Source: DATFRX01 sp035630615 (GTDB taxonomy: Bacteria > Actinomycetota > Actinomycetes > Propionibacteriales > Nocardioidaceae). Taken from it: a stretch of DNA of 64,000 bases. The stretch covers positions 54,611 to 118,610 of the forward strand of contig DASQKI010000025.1 in NCBI GenBank assembly GCA_035630615.1, read 5' to 3'. A program made the position numbers and the translations under genes. The notes below the pieces were generated by a model, which was given only the letters and a program-made list of their open reading frames with translations, was not told the DNA's origin and made no database searches. Positions 53,396 to 62,263 of the stretch are shown here, piece by piece (positions within the stretch are counted from its first letter, which is position 1; each line of letters opens with the position of its first letter).

Positions 53396-55537
53396 CTAGG
53401 GGATCGCGAGAGGTTCGTGCGGCGCGCCTGCGACATCGAGCGCCCAAGCGTACAAATAGGCGGTCTCTTTCCAGTGTTCGTATCGGCCGCTGACTCCGCC
53501 ATGGCCGGCGCTCATCTCGGTCTTGAGCAGCACCTGGGCGTCGCCGGACTTCGTCGCGCGGAGCCGAGCGACCCATTTTGCGGGCTCGACATAGAGCACG
53601 CGCGTGTCGTTCAGGCTCGTCATGGCGAGGATGGCGGGGTAGTCCTGGGCGGTCACGTTTTCGTACGGCGAATACGACTTCATGTACACATAGACGTCGG
53701 CATCGTGGAGCGGATCGCCCCATTCGTCCCACTCGATGACGGTCAGGGGGAGCGACGGGTCGAGAATGCTCGTCAAGGCGTCGACGAACGGCACCACCGC
53801 CAGCACACCCGCGAAGGCGTCCGGAGCCAGGTTGACCGCGGCACCGACGAGCAGCCCGCCGGCGCTCCCGCCTTGGGCGATGAGCCGATCGGGGCTGGTC
53901 CAATGCCGGTCGGCCAGATGGCGGGCGCAAGCCACGAAATCGGTAAACGTGTTGATCTTGGACAGGGTCTTGCCGTTTTCGTACCAGGCGCGGCCCATCT
54001 CGCCACCGCCGCGGATGTGTCCGACCGCGAACACCATGCCGCGGTCGAGGAGCGACAAACGCGACACCGAGAACGACGGGTCGATGCTGTGTTCGTAGGA
54101 GCCGTAGCCGTAGAGCATCGCCGGTGCCGAGCCGTCGCGTGGCGTGCCCTTGCGGCAGATCACCGAAACCGGGATCTGGGTGCCGTCGGGTGCGGTCGCC
54201 CATTCGCGATGCTGCTCGTAGTCGGCCGGGTCGTAGCCGCCGAGAACGGGCTGCCGCTTGCGCAGCGTCAGCTCCCCGGACGCGACATCGAGGTCGTAGA
54301 CCGTCGACGGTGTGACGAACGACGAGTACGCCAGGCGAAACAGCGGCTGGTCCCACTCCGGATTGCCGGCCGGGCCGCAGGCGAACAGCTCCTCGTCGAA
54401 CTCGACCTCGCGCGGCTTGCCGTAGCCGGACGACTCGAGCGGAATCACGGCCAGTCGGCTGAGCGCGTCGCGCCGATAGGACAGCACCAGATGTCCGGCG
54501 AAGGCGCTGACGCTCTCGAGCCGGGTGTCGAGCCGGTGTTCGATGACCGGATGCCAGTGCTCCGGGCCGGGCTCGTCGACCGGTGCGTCCGCGAGCTCGA
54601 AGTTTTCGGCGTCGGCGTTGTGCAGGATCAGGAATCGGTCGTCACCGGCGACGACAGCGTGTTCGACGGCATATTCGACGCCGGTCCGCCGCGGCGCGAC
54701 GACGCGGAACTCGCCGTCGGGCTGATCCGCATCGAGGACGTGGACCTCCGACGTGATCTTGGACCCGAGCGAGAGCACGAGATATTTGCGGCTTCGGGTC
54801 AGGTCGATGCTGACCCAGAACCGGTCGTCAGCCTCCTCGTAGACGATCTCGTCGTCGGATGCCGGCGTGCCGAGACGGTGCCGCCAGACCCGATGCGGCC
54901 GCCATGCGTCGTCGACGGTCACGTAGAAGAAGGTCGACGCGTCGAGCGACCACGTCCCGCCATAGAACGTGTTTGGCACCTCGTCGGGCAGGAGCTCGCC
55001 GGTACGCAGGTCCTTGAAGCGCAGCGTGAACCGTTCGTTGCCGACAGTGTCGGTGGAGTAGGCCAGCAGTTGGCCGTCGGCGGTGATGTCGAACGCCCCC
55101 AGCGAGAAGAACTCGTGACCTTCTGCCTCGGCGTTGCCGTCGAGAAGCACCTCCTCGTCGGCGATGTCGGTGTCGGGAGCGAGCGCCGGGGGCGTCCAGT
55201 CGGCGTCGTCGGCGACCGGGCAGCGGCAGTGGATGCCGTACTGCTGGCCCTCGACGGTGCGGCCGTAGTACCACCACGAGCCGTGTCGCGTGGGGACCGA
55301 GAGGTCGGTCTCGAGCGTGCGGGTCTTGATCTCGTCGAAGATCGCCTGGCGCAGATCCTCCAGCGGGGCCGTTTCTTGGGCCGCGTAGGCGTTTTCGGCC
55401 TCGAGGTACGCGACGACGTCTGGGTCGTCCTTCGCGCGGAGCCACTCGTACGGGTCGACGACAGTGTCGCCGTGATGGGTCCGCTCGCTCGGCACCAGCT
55501 GGGCGATCGGCGGCGTGAGAGGTCCGGCCTGCGTCAT
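53396..55537 (-). CDS. ptrB: S9 prolyl-oligopeptidase family serine peptidase (oligopeptidase B-like)
   Basis: This 713-residue protein has an N-terminal seven-bladed propeller (about 70-420) and a C-terminal alpha/beta hydrolase domain. The nucleophile is Ser558 in AQGGSAGG; the acid lies in SLNDTRVLYVEPAKW and the His in MSAGHGG. Oligopeptidase B cuts after basic residues in short peptides. The ATG at 55537 overlaps the dinB stop (ATGA). TACGGT also lies 7 nt upstream of the ATG, so a leaderless internal promoter is possible. Confidence 0.92.
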   Translation of the reverse strand: MTQAGPLTPPIAQLVPSERTHHGDTVVDPYEWLRAKDDPDVVAYLEAENAYAAQETAPLEDLRQAIFDEIKTRTLETDLSVPTRHGSWWYYGRTVEGQQYGIHCRCPVADDADWTPPALAPDTDIADEEVLLDGNAEAEGHEFFSLGAFDITADGQLLAYSTDTVGNERFTLRFKDLRTGELLPDEVPNTFYGGTWSLDASTFFYVTVDDAWRPHRVWRHRLGTPASDDEIVYEEADDRFWVSIDLTRSRKYLVLSLGSKITSEVHVLDADQPDGEFRVVAPRRTGVEYAVEHAVVAGDDRFLILHNADAENFELADAPVDEPGPEHWHPVIEHRLDTRLESVSAFAGHLVLSYRRDALSRLAVIPLESSGYGKPREVEFDEELFACGPAGNPEWDQPLFRLAYSSFVTPSTVYDLDVASGELTLRKRQPVLGGYDPADYEQHREWATAPDGTQIPVSVICRKGTPRDGSAPAMLYGYGSYEHSIDPSFSVSRLSLLDRGMVFAVGHIRGGGEMGRAWYENGKTLSKINTFTDFVACARHLADRHWTSPDRLIAQGGSAGGLLVGAAVNLAPDAFAGVLAVVPFVDALTSILDPSLPLTVIEWDEWGDPLHDADVYVYMKSYSPYENVTAQDYPAILAMTSLNDTRVLYVEPAKWVARLRATKSGDAQVLLKTEMSAGHGGVSGRYEHWKETAYLYAWALDVAGAPHEPLAIP

Positions 55538-56868
55538 GAGGACGACCGTATCTGGCCGCCCGGGTCGGCGCGATGGAGATTCGGATCGTCGGCGGCGAAG
55601 GTACGGATCGGACCGTCCGGCGCGTCCTTGGTCTCGAAACGCACCGTGACCCGCCCGCGGCCGGCGCCCCAGACCCAGCCCTGCCCCAACGTCTCGTGGA
55701 CCACGTCGAGGCCGGGAGACCACGTCTGGACCGTGACGGGTTCGTCGGGGACGTCGTCGATGGGCTCCGGCTCGTCAGCGCCGTCGTCGTCGCCGTCGCC
55801 GAAGAGATCGTCTTGGATCCAGTCGGCGAGGCCCGAGACGCCGACGCCCAGTAACCGTACGCCGCCGGTCGTGTCGAGGTCGGCCAGCAGGCTGGTGGCA
55901 AGGCGCGAGATCGTCCGCGCGTCACCGGTCGGCCCACCGAGGGTCGCCGAGCGAGTGTTTGTCGAGAAGTCGTGGTGGCGGATCTTGAGCGTGATGGTGC
56001 GACCGGACAGCCCGGCCTTTTCGAGGCGCTCGGCGACTCGGGCGGCCATCCGAGTGACGATGGCGGACAGTACGGCCGGATCGACCAGGTCGGTGTCGAA
56101 GGTGTCCTCGATGCTGATCGACTTGGTCTCGCGCTCGGAGACGACTGTGCGGTCGTCGTCGGCACGGGCCAGCCGGTAGAGCGCGTGCCCGTGCGCATTG
56201 CCGACGACGCGACAGAGCTCGTCCTCGGAGATCGTCTCGAGTTCGGCGACGGTGTGGACGCCGATCCGACGCAACCGCTCGGCCGTGGCCGGGCCGACGC
56301 CGGGGATCACCGTGACCTGCATCGGGCGCAGCAGATCACGCTCGGTGCCGGGAGCAACCACGAGCTGGCCGTCGGGCTTTGCGAGCTCGCTCGCGATCTT
56401 GGCGACGAGCTTGGACGACGCGATACCGATCGACGCGGTGAGGCCGCCGGTCAGCCGATCGATGTCGGAGCGGAGTGCGGCTGCGATCGCACCCAGAGCC
56501 TCAGGTCCGTCGTCGTCGATCGAGTCGGCGAGATCGACGAAGGCTTCATCGACCGACAGCGGCTCGACGAGCGGGGAAAACTCACGCAGCCGGCCCATCA
56601 CGATCTCGCTGTCGCGGCGGTAGGCATCGAACCGTGGTGACAAGAACGCCGCATGTGGACAACGCGAACGCGCCTCGGCCGTCGACATGGCCGACCGGAC
56701 ACCGAACTGTCGCGCCTCGTAGGACGCCGTCGCGACGACCCCACGCCGACCGATGCCGCCGACGACGACCGGCTTGCCTCGCAGGGACGGCTTGTCGCGT
56801 TGTTCGACGGCGGCGAAGAAGGCGTCGAGATCCACATGCAGGATCGTCGCGGCGCCGCGCATGTCCAC
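55534..56868 (-). CDS. dinB: DNA polymerase IV (DinB)
   Basis: This 444-residue Y-family polymerase copies damaged templates. The palm motifs are ILHVDLDAFFAAVEQ and PLSVDEAFVDLAD, with GIASSKLVAKIASELAKP and the HhH segment TVIPGVGPATAERLRRIGV. The little-finger domain follows (about 245-350). The C-terminal 90 residues are acidic, then conserved-looking (LGQGWVWGAGRGRVTVRFETKD), a tail seen in some actinobacterial DinB2-type proteins; no clear beta-clamp motif was identified. It is followed by coupled ptrB. Confidence 0.92.
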   Translation of the reverse strand: MDMRGAATILHVDLDAFFAAVEQRDKPSLRGKPVVVGGIGRRGVVATASYEARQFGVRSAMSTAEARSRCPHAAFLSPRFDAYRRDSEIVMGRLREFSPLVEPLSVDEAFVDLADSIDDDGPEALGAIAAALRSDIDRLTGGLTASIGIASSKLVAKIASELAKPDGQLVVAPGTERDLLRPMQVTVIPGVGPATAERLRRIGVHTVAELETISEDELCRVVGNAHGHALYRLARADDDRTVVSERETKSISIEDTFDTDLVDPAVLSAIVTRMAARVAERLEKAGLSGRTITLKIRHHDFSTNTRSATLGGPTGDARTISRLATSLLADLDTTGGVRLLGVGVSGLADWIQDDLFGDGDDDGADEPEPIDDVPDEPVTVQTWSPGLDVVHETLGQGWVWGAGRGRVTVRFETKDAPDGPIRTFAADDPNLHRADPGGQIRSSS

Positions 56869-56948
56869 ATGGTGGCAGGCCAGCCCGACAATCCACAGAT
56901 TCGCCGAACCGCCCCACAGCGCTCGGAATTTTGGCCACCGTAGAAGGC

Positions 56949-58001
56949 ATGACGAAAATTTCGCCCGAGCCCTTGGCCGCGCCCGTCCGCATCACCGACC
57001 TGGGTGAGCTGTTAGCCGGCCTGCCGGTCTTCTTCGGCTTCCGTCCGACCGACTCGATGGTCGTGATCTGCTTGGAGGGCGGCCGCGGCAGCGTCGGCTT
57101 CCGGCTGCGGGTCGACCTACCGCCGGCGGATCTGTGCGACCAGCTCGCCGACTACCTGTGCGACGTCCTTCGGCGCAACGACGCGACCGACGTCATCATC
57201 GTCGCCTGCTCCGACGCTCCCGATGTCGCCGATCCCGCGGTCGCCGCGCTGCGAAGGCGGTTCCGGTCGGCGGGCATTGACGTACGCGAGGCGGTCCGCT
57301 GCACCGACCGGCGGTTCTGGTCCTACGTCTGCGACGATCCGGTCTGCTGCCCGCCAGAGGGACGGCCCTTCGACGCCGATGCGAGCCGGTTGGTCGCCGA
57401 GGCGGTGTTCGCCGGCATGGAGGTCGTCGCCGACCGTGAGTCGTTGGCGGCTCGGGTGGGGCCGGTCGACGGAGCCCGGCGCGACCGAATGCGAGACGCG
57501 ACCGCCGCGGAGTCCGCGCTCTTGCTGCGTGCGCTCGACGGACGTGACCCGGCAACGATGCAACACGATCCCGATCTCGTGACCGAGGGGGCCCGCCGGG
57601 TGCGCGGCGTCGTCGACGCCGCCGTGGCGGAGCCGGACCGACCGCTGTCCGACGCCGACGCGGCGATCCTGTCGGTCTGGTGCTCGCTCGACGTCGTTCG
57701 CGACGACACCTGGTCGCGGATCGACGTCGACAACGCGGCGGACCAGCTACGGATCTGGGCGGCAGCTGCCCGGCTGGTGACGCCGCCCTACGAAGCCGCC
57801 GTGCTCGGCATCGCCGGGTTCAGCGCCTGGCTGAGCGGAGACGGGGCGCTCGCCTGGTGCGCGATCGAGCGGGCCGATCAGATCGGTCCAGACGAGCCTC
57901 TGGTCGACCGGCTGCGGACCGTGTTGCTCACCGCGACGCCTCCGTCCCACTGGGTGTCGCCGTCAGGGGAGTCCGTCTGGCGGGCCATCGAGACGGGCTG
58001 A
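56949..58001 (+). CDS. DUF4192 protein
   Basis: This 350-residue protein has the DUF4192 opening: PVRITDLGELLAGLPVFFGFRPTDSMVVICLEG. It is soluble, alpha/beta and Ala/Asp-rich, with no known catalytic motif. The ATG follows only 80 bp from the divergent dinB start. The family is restricted to actinobacteria and its function is unknown; proximity to dinB is a weak hint at best. Confidence 0.85.
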   Translation: MTKISPEPLAAPVRITDLGELLAGLPVFFGFRPTDSMVVICLEGGRGSVGFRLRVDLPPADLCDQLADYLCDVLRRNDATDVIIVACSDAPDVADPAVAALRRRFRSAGIDVREAVRCTDRRFWSYVCDDPVCCPPEGRPFDADASRLVAEAVFAGMEVVADRESLAARVGPVDGARRDRMRDATAAESALLLRALDGRDPATMQHDPDLVTEGARRVRGVVDAAVAEPDRPLSDADAAILSVWCSLDVVRDDTWSRIDVDNAADQLRIWAAAARLVTPPYEAAVLGIAGFSAWLSGDGALAWCAIERADQIGPDEPLVDRLRTVLLTATPPSHWVSPSGESVWRAIETG

Positions 58002-58044
58002 AGGTCCCTCGCGCAGGCGCGTGGGGCAGTGCAGACTTAGCCGC

Positions 58045-59523
58045 ATGGGCCAGGAGGTCGAGACCCGAGTCTTCACCCGTGAGGATCGGACACGGCACCG
58101 GGAGAAGGTGCGGCAGTGTCTCGACGTCTTCGAGCGGATGTTGCGGGAGGCCCGATTCGAGACCGGCAAGCCGACGACCGGACTCGAGATCGAGCTCAAC
58201 CTGATCGACGCCAAATGCGACCCCGCGCTGAAAAACGCCGAGGCACTAGAGGCGATCGCCGATCCCGACTTCCAGACCGAGCTGGGTCAGTTCAACCTCG
58301 AGATCAACGTGCCACCCCGCCGCCTCGAGGGAGGCGGCTTCGCGGGCTTCGAGGACGATGTCCGGGTCAGCCTCAACGCCGCCGATGACAAGGCCAGCAA
58401 GGTCGGCGCACACCTGTTCATGGTGGGCATCCTCCCGACGCTGCAGTCCGAGCACATGCGAGCCGACAACCTCTCGGCCAATCCGCGCTACGAGCTGCTG
58501 TCCGACCAGATCCTCGCCGCCCGCGGCGAAGACATCCTGATCCAGATCGACGGCATCGACCGGTTGCGGACGACAGCCGACAGCATCGTCCCGGAGGCCG
58601 CCTGCACGAGCACCCAACTGCATCTGCAGGTCGGGCCCGACGAGTTTCCCGAGTACTGGAACGCCTCGCAGGCGATCGCCGGCATCCAGCTCGCCGTCGG
58701 CGCCAACTCGCCGTTCCTGCTCGGCAAGGAGCTCTGGCGCGAAACCCGGGTCGCCCTGTTCGAGCAGGCGACCGACACGCGCAGCGAGGAGCTGAAGGCG
58801 CAAGGGGTGCGGCCCCGCGTGTGGTTCGGCGAGCGGTGGGTCACCTCGATCTTCGATCTCTTCGAGGAAAACGTCCGCTACTTCCCGGCGCTGCTTCCCA
58901 TCACCGAGGCCGAAGACCCGGTTGCCGTGCTCGAGCGTGGCGACACGCCGCAGCTGGCCGAGCTGCGTCTGCACAACGGCACGATCTATCGCTGGAACCG
59001 GCCGGTATACGACGTCGTTCGTGACCAGCCGCACCTGCGGGTCGAAAACCGCGTACTGCCCGCCGGTCCCACGGTCGTCGACACGCTCGCCAATGCGGCG
59101 TTCTACTTCGGCCTGACCCGTGCCCTCGCGACCGACGATCGCCCTCTGTGGTCGCAGATGTCGTTTTCGGCCGCCGAGGAGAACTTCCACGTCGCCGCCC
59201 AGGAGGGCATCGACGCCCAGCTCTACTGGCCGGGCCTCGGCACCGTCCCCGCGGCCGAGCTGGTGCTGCGACGGCTACTGCCGATGGCCCACGACGGCCT
59301 GGATGCCTGGGGCGTCGAGCCCGACGAGCGCGACCGCCTGCTCGGCGTCATCGAGCAGCGCTGCGTCTTGCATCGCAACGGCGCCTCGTGGCAGGCCGAG
59401 ATGTTCCATCGCCTGTTCGACCGGGGATCGGCCGAGCGGATCGAGGCCCTGCGCGGCATGGTCGCCCGCTACGCCGATCACATGCACAGCAACGAGCCCG
59501 TACACACCTGGAACACCGACTAG
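58045..59523 (+). CDS. Glutamate-cysteine ligase (GCS2) family protein
   Basis: This 492-residue protein has the GCS2-type ATP-grasp-like fold: GLEIELNLID binds metal and ATP, then FQTELGQFNLEINVPP, ACTSTQLHLQV and VENRVLPAGPTVVDT. It may ligate glutamate to Cys or another amino acid; in actinobacteria relatives act in ergothioneine or unknown peptide synthesis, and no partner genes are nearby. The ATG at 58045 is chosen over an in-frame GTG at 58021; CAGACT ends 7 nt before it. The stop overlaps the convergent hypothetical gene. Confidence 0.85.
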   Translation: MGQEVETRVFTREDRTRHREKVRQCLDVFERMLREARFETGKPTTGLEIELNLIDAKCDPALKNAEALEAIADPDFQTELGQFNLEINVPPRRLEGGGFAGFEDDVRVSLNAADDKASKVGAHLFMVGILPTLQSEHMRADNLSANPRYELLSDQILAARGEDILIQIDGIDRLRTTADSIVPEAACTSTQLHLQVGPDEFPEYWNASQAIAGIQLAVGANSPFLLGKELWRETRVALFEQATDTRSEELKAQGVRPRVWFGERWVTSIFDLFEENVRYFPALLPITEAEDPVAVLERGDTPQLAELRLHNGTIYRWNRPVYDVVRDQPHLRVENRVLPAGPTVVDTLANAAFYFGLTRALATDDRPLWSQMSFSAAEENFHVAAQEGIDAQLYWPGLGTVPAAELVLRRLLPMAHDGLDAWGVEPDERDRLLGVIEQRCVLHRNGASWQAEMFHRLFDRGSAERIEALRGMVARYADHMHSNEPVHTWNTD

Positions 59524-60011
59524 GGCTTCCGCGCGGGTCGGTCCGACTCCCACAGCTGCCGTACGTCGTCGGGTAGTGCGAACCATCCCCAGCGGGTCAC
59601 CGCGAGCAGAGTCGGTGCGGCACCGCCGTACGCCGCCGCGGCGTGCCTCAGAGCCGCCGCCCACGCGATGTCGCCGTCGGACGGTTCCGGCGAGCCGGGG
59701 CGTGTCCAAACGGCGACGACCCGTCGGCCTGGGGCATGGCTCAGTAGGCGCATCGCGATCTCGCGGCGCAGGTGCCAGTCGAGCGGCCGTGGGTCGACGG
59801 CACGGGTCGGCTCGCCGCTCCACCAGGCGAGGTCGCCTTCGGCCACACCGAGCCGGTCCAACGGGCTGATCGACAGCGACGGCGTGAGCCGGCGGGTCGC
59901 GATGCTGACCCGGAGCGCGGCCACGCGCCCCGTGGCGAGTCGCTCGACGGTCGGGTCGAGCCGGTCGGGTCGATCCGATGGCGCCGACCCGGGGCGGCAT
60001 GAGGTCGTCAT
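59520..60011 (-). CDS. Hypothetical protein
   Basis: This soluble protein of 163 residues (178 if the GTG at 60056 is used) has no domain that I recognise. Visible features are an Arg-rich N-terminal region, GDLAWWSGEPTRAVDPRPLDWHLRREIAMRLL in the middle, and RWGWFALPDDVRQLWESD at the end. Neither start has a good ribosome-binding site. Codon use matches its neighbours, and it overlaps the GCS2 gene stop by 3 bases, so it is probably real. Confidence 0.5.
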   Translation of the reverse strand: MTTSCRPGSAPSDRPDRLDPTVERLATGRVAALRVSIATRRLTPSLSISPLDRLGVAEGDLAWWSGEPTRAVDPRPLDWHLRREIAMRLLSHAPGRRVVAVWTRPGSPEPSDGDIAWAAALRHAAAAYGGAAPTLLAVTRWGWFALPDDVRQLWESDRPARKP

Positions 60012-60124
60012 ACCCCTAGCGTGGTCGCTCGGTTGGTTCAGGAACGCGCTTTCCACAGGTGAGGTCCGCTAACCTCGCGGGGGTACGAGGTCGCCGACGT
60101 GGCGGACGAGAGGGGAGACCATCT

Positions 60125-60529
60125 ATGGGCACGATCGTCGTGGGCTACATCCCCAAATCCGAAGGCCGGGCCGCGTTGCGCCGTGCGGTCGAGGAGGCAC
60201 AGCTGCGCAAGGCCAAGCTCGTCATCGTCAACTCGCATCGAGGGGGCCGCGACTTTGACCGGGAGGACGCGGTCGAGACCGAGGGACAGCTGCAGGAGGT
60301 CCGCGACCAACTCGGCGACTCTGGCGTCGAAAGCGAGATCCGCCAGCTGGTCCGAGGCATGGATCCGGCCGACGACCTGATCAACGTCGCGGAAGAGGTC
60401 AGCGCTGACTTCATCGTCATCGGCCTTCGGCGACGGACGCCCGTCGGCAAGCTGATTCTCGGCAGCAACGCGCAGCGGGTCCTGCTTGATGCGACCTGCC
60501 CGGTGCTCGCCGTCAAGGCGGCCGATTAA
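60125..60529 (+). CDS. Universal stress protein (UspA family)
   Basis: This 134-residue single-domain Usp has an N-terminal strand (TIVVGYIPKSEGRAALR), ADFIVIGLRRRTPVGKLILGS with the nucleotide-binding G-2x-G-9x-G(S)-type loop in variant form, and a terminal VLLDATCPVLAVK. The ATG follows GGGGAG by about 9 nt. TAACCT at 60070-60075 is a candidate -10. Confidence 0.9.
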   Translation: MGTIVVGYIPKSEGRAALRRAVEEAQLRKAKLVIVNSHRGGRDFDREDAVETEGQLQEVRDQLGDSGVESEIRQLVRGMDPADDLINVAEEVSADFIVIGLRRRTPVGKLILGSNAQRVLLDATCPVLAVKAAD

Positions 60530-60654
60530 AGCCATTTCGCGATGTGGCGGGGGCGATGTGTGTTGCGCGGTCTGGCGTGGCAGACTGATCGGTGCCGCAG
60601 TTGACTAGTGGCTGGCTAGCTGCGCGCAAAATACCCGTCATCGAGAGGTCCTAC

Positions 60655-62148
60655 GTGTCGTCCCGCACTTCCTGGCAACTCCCCAAGAAACTGCTGTCCG
60701 ACCCGCCTCTACGTGAGCTTTTACGCCTGGGCCGGCGTAACGGCTCGGTCACAGCAGACGCCATCGACGACAGTGTCCGGTTGGCCGGCCTTTCGAGCCG
60801 AGATCGCGCCGCGCTGCTCGAGCTGCTCGCGAGCGAGGGAGTACGGATCGACGGCGCCGCGTCGGAGTCGGCCACCGACGTACGCGTGGCCGCGGCGACG
60901 GCTACCCGCGGTGGCGTGAAGAAGTCGGCCGACAAGAAGCCTGCCGCCAAGAAGGCGGCGAAGAAAAAGCCAGCCGACAAGACTCCCGCCGCCAAGAAGA
61001 CGTCCAAGAAGGCGGCGAAGCGTTCGGGCGGCAAGTCGGACGAATACGTCGAGGTCGAGGTCGGCGGTAAGTTGCGCAAGGACGCCAACGGCAAGACGAT
61101 CCTCCCCGACATCGACGACGCGGTGTTCGAGAAGGACCTCGCCGAGGATCCGACCCTCAAGGAAGAAGAGAAGGAAGGCTTCGTCCTCTCGGCGGCCGAC
61201 GAGGCCGACGAGCCTGAGCAGCAGGTCATGGTCGCCGGAGCGACCGCCGATCCAGTCAAGGACTATCTCAAGCAGATCGGCAAGGTGCCGCTGCTCAACG
61301 CCGGCCAGGAGGTCGAGCTCGCCAAGCGGATCGAGGCCGGCCTCTTCAGCGAAGAGAAGCTCGGCAGCGGCGACAAGCTCGCGGCCAAGCTCAAGGAAGA
61401 GCTCGAGTGGATCGCTGAGGACGGCCGCCGGGCCAAGACACACCTGCTCGAGGCCAACCTGCGCCTTGTGGTCAGCCTCGCGAAGCGCTACACCGGTCGC
61501 GGCATGTTGTTCCTGGACCTGATCCAGGAGGGCAACCTCGGCCTGATCCGTGCGGTCGAGAAGTTCGACTACACCAAGGGCTTCAAGTTCTCGACGTACG
61601 CGACCTGGTGGATCCGACAGGCGATCACCCGAGCGATGGCCGACCAGGCTCGCACGATCCGCATTCCGGTCCACATGGTCGAGGTCATCAACAAGCTGGC
61701 CCGGGTGCAGCGTCAGATGCTGCAAGATCTCGGGCGCGAGCCGACTCCGGAGGAGCTCGCCAAGGAGCTCGACATGACGCCGGAGAAGGTCGTCGAGGTC
61801 CAAAAGTACGGTCGCGAGCCGATCTCGCTGCACACGCCGCTCGGCGAAGACGGCGACTCGGAGTTCGGCGACCTGATCGAAGACTCCGAGGCGATCGTCC
61901 CGGCCGACGCCGTGTCGTTCACGCTGCTGCAGGAGCAGTTGCACGCGGTGCTCGACACGCTGTCCGAGCGGGAGGCGGGCGTCGTGTCGATGCGGTTCGG
62001 CCTCACCGACGGCCAGCCCAAGACGCTCGACGAGATCGGCAAGGTCTACGGCGTCACGCGGGAGCGGATCCGACAGATCGAGTCCAAGACCATGTCGAAG
62101 CTGCGTCACCCGTCCCGCTCGCAGGTGCTGCGCGACTACCTCGACTGA
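60655..62148 (+). CDS. sigA: Principal RNA polymerase sigma factor (SigA/HrdB)
   Basis: This housekeeping sigma70 has region 1.1-like start (LLRLGRRNGSVTADAIDDS), a Lys/Ala-rich basic linker (about residues 85-125), region 1.2 (DPVKDYLKQIGKVPLL), 2 (NLRLVVSLAKRYTGRGML, FDYTKGFKFSTYATWWIRQ), 3 (IRIPVHMVEVINKLAR) and 4 (KTLDEIGKVYGVTRERIRQIE). The GTG at 60655, with GAGAGG 5 nt upstream, is preferred (497 residues). An in-frame GTG at 60592 (518 residues) lies upstream of a TTGACT/CAAAAT promoter-like pair (60601-60606, 60626-60631). Confidence 0.92.
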   Translation: MSSRTSWQLPKKLLSDPPLRELLRLGRRNGSVTADAIDDSVRLAGLSSRDRAALLELLASEGVRIDGAASESATDVRVAAATATRGGVKKSADKKPAAKKAAKKKPADKTPAAKKTSKKAAKRSGGKSDEYVEVEVGGKLRKDANGKTILPDIDDAVFEKDLAEDPTLKEEEKEGFVLSAADEADEPEQQVMVAGATADPVKDYLKQIGKVPLLNAGQEVELAKRIEAGLFSEEKLGSGDKLAAKLKEELEWIAEDGRRAKTHLLEANLRLVVSLAKRYTGRGMLFLDLIQEGNLGLIRAVEKFDYTKGFKFSTYATWWIRQAITRAMADQARTIRIPVHMVEVINKLARVQRQMLQDLGREPTPEELAKELDMTPEKVVEVQKYGREPISLHTPLGEDGDSEFGDLIEDSEAIVPADAVSFTLLQEQLHAVLDTLSEREAGVVSMRFGLTDGQPKTLDEIGKVYGVTRERIRQIESKTMSKLRHPSRSQVLRDYLD

Positions 62149-62251
62149 CCGGATCCGGCGGCAGTCAGCGTCTTCCCAGGTCAGCGCTATATCAAGGGTA
62201 TCGCTGCCCGCGCGAGCGCACCGCACAGCGCTCCTAGTCCAGATATCAGGC

Positions 62252-62257
62252 TAGGCT
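62252..62257 (+). promoter_or_regulatory. -10 box of a probable leaderless recombinase promoter
   Basis: TAGGCT ends 6 nt before the ATG at 62264. A GTG at 62258 directly abuts the box and would lie upstream of the transcript start. Confidence 0.45.
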
Positions 62258-62263
62258 GTGGCC

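Noticed and set aside
62158..62215. AGCGCTATA...TATCGCT as a terminator after sigA
   Set aside because: The arms match only partly, with a mismatch in the centre; not convincing.
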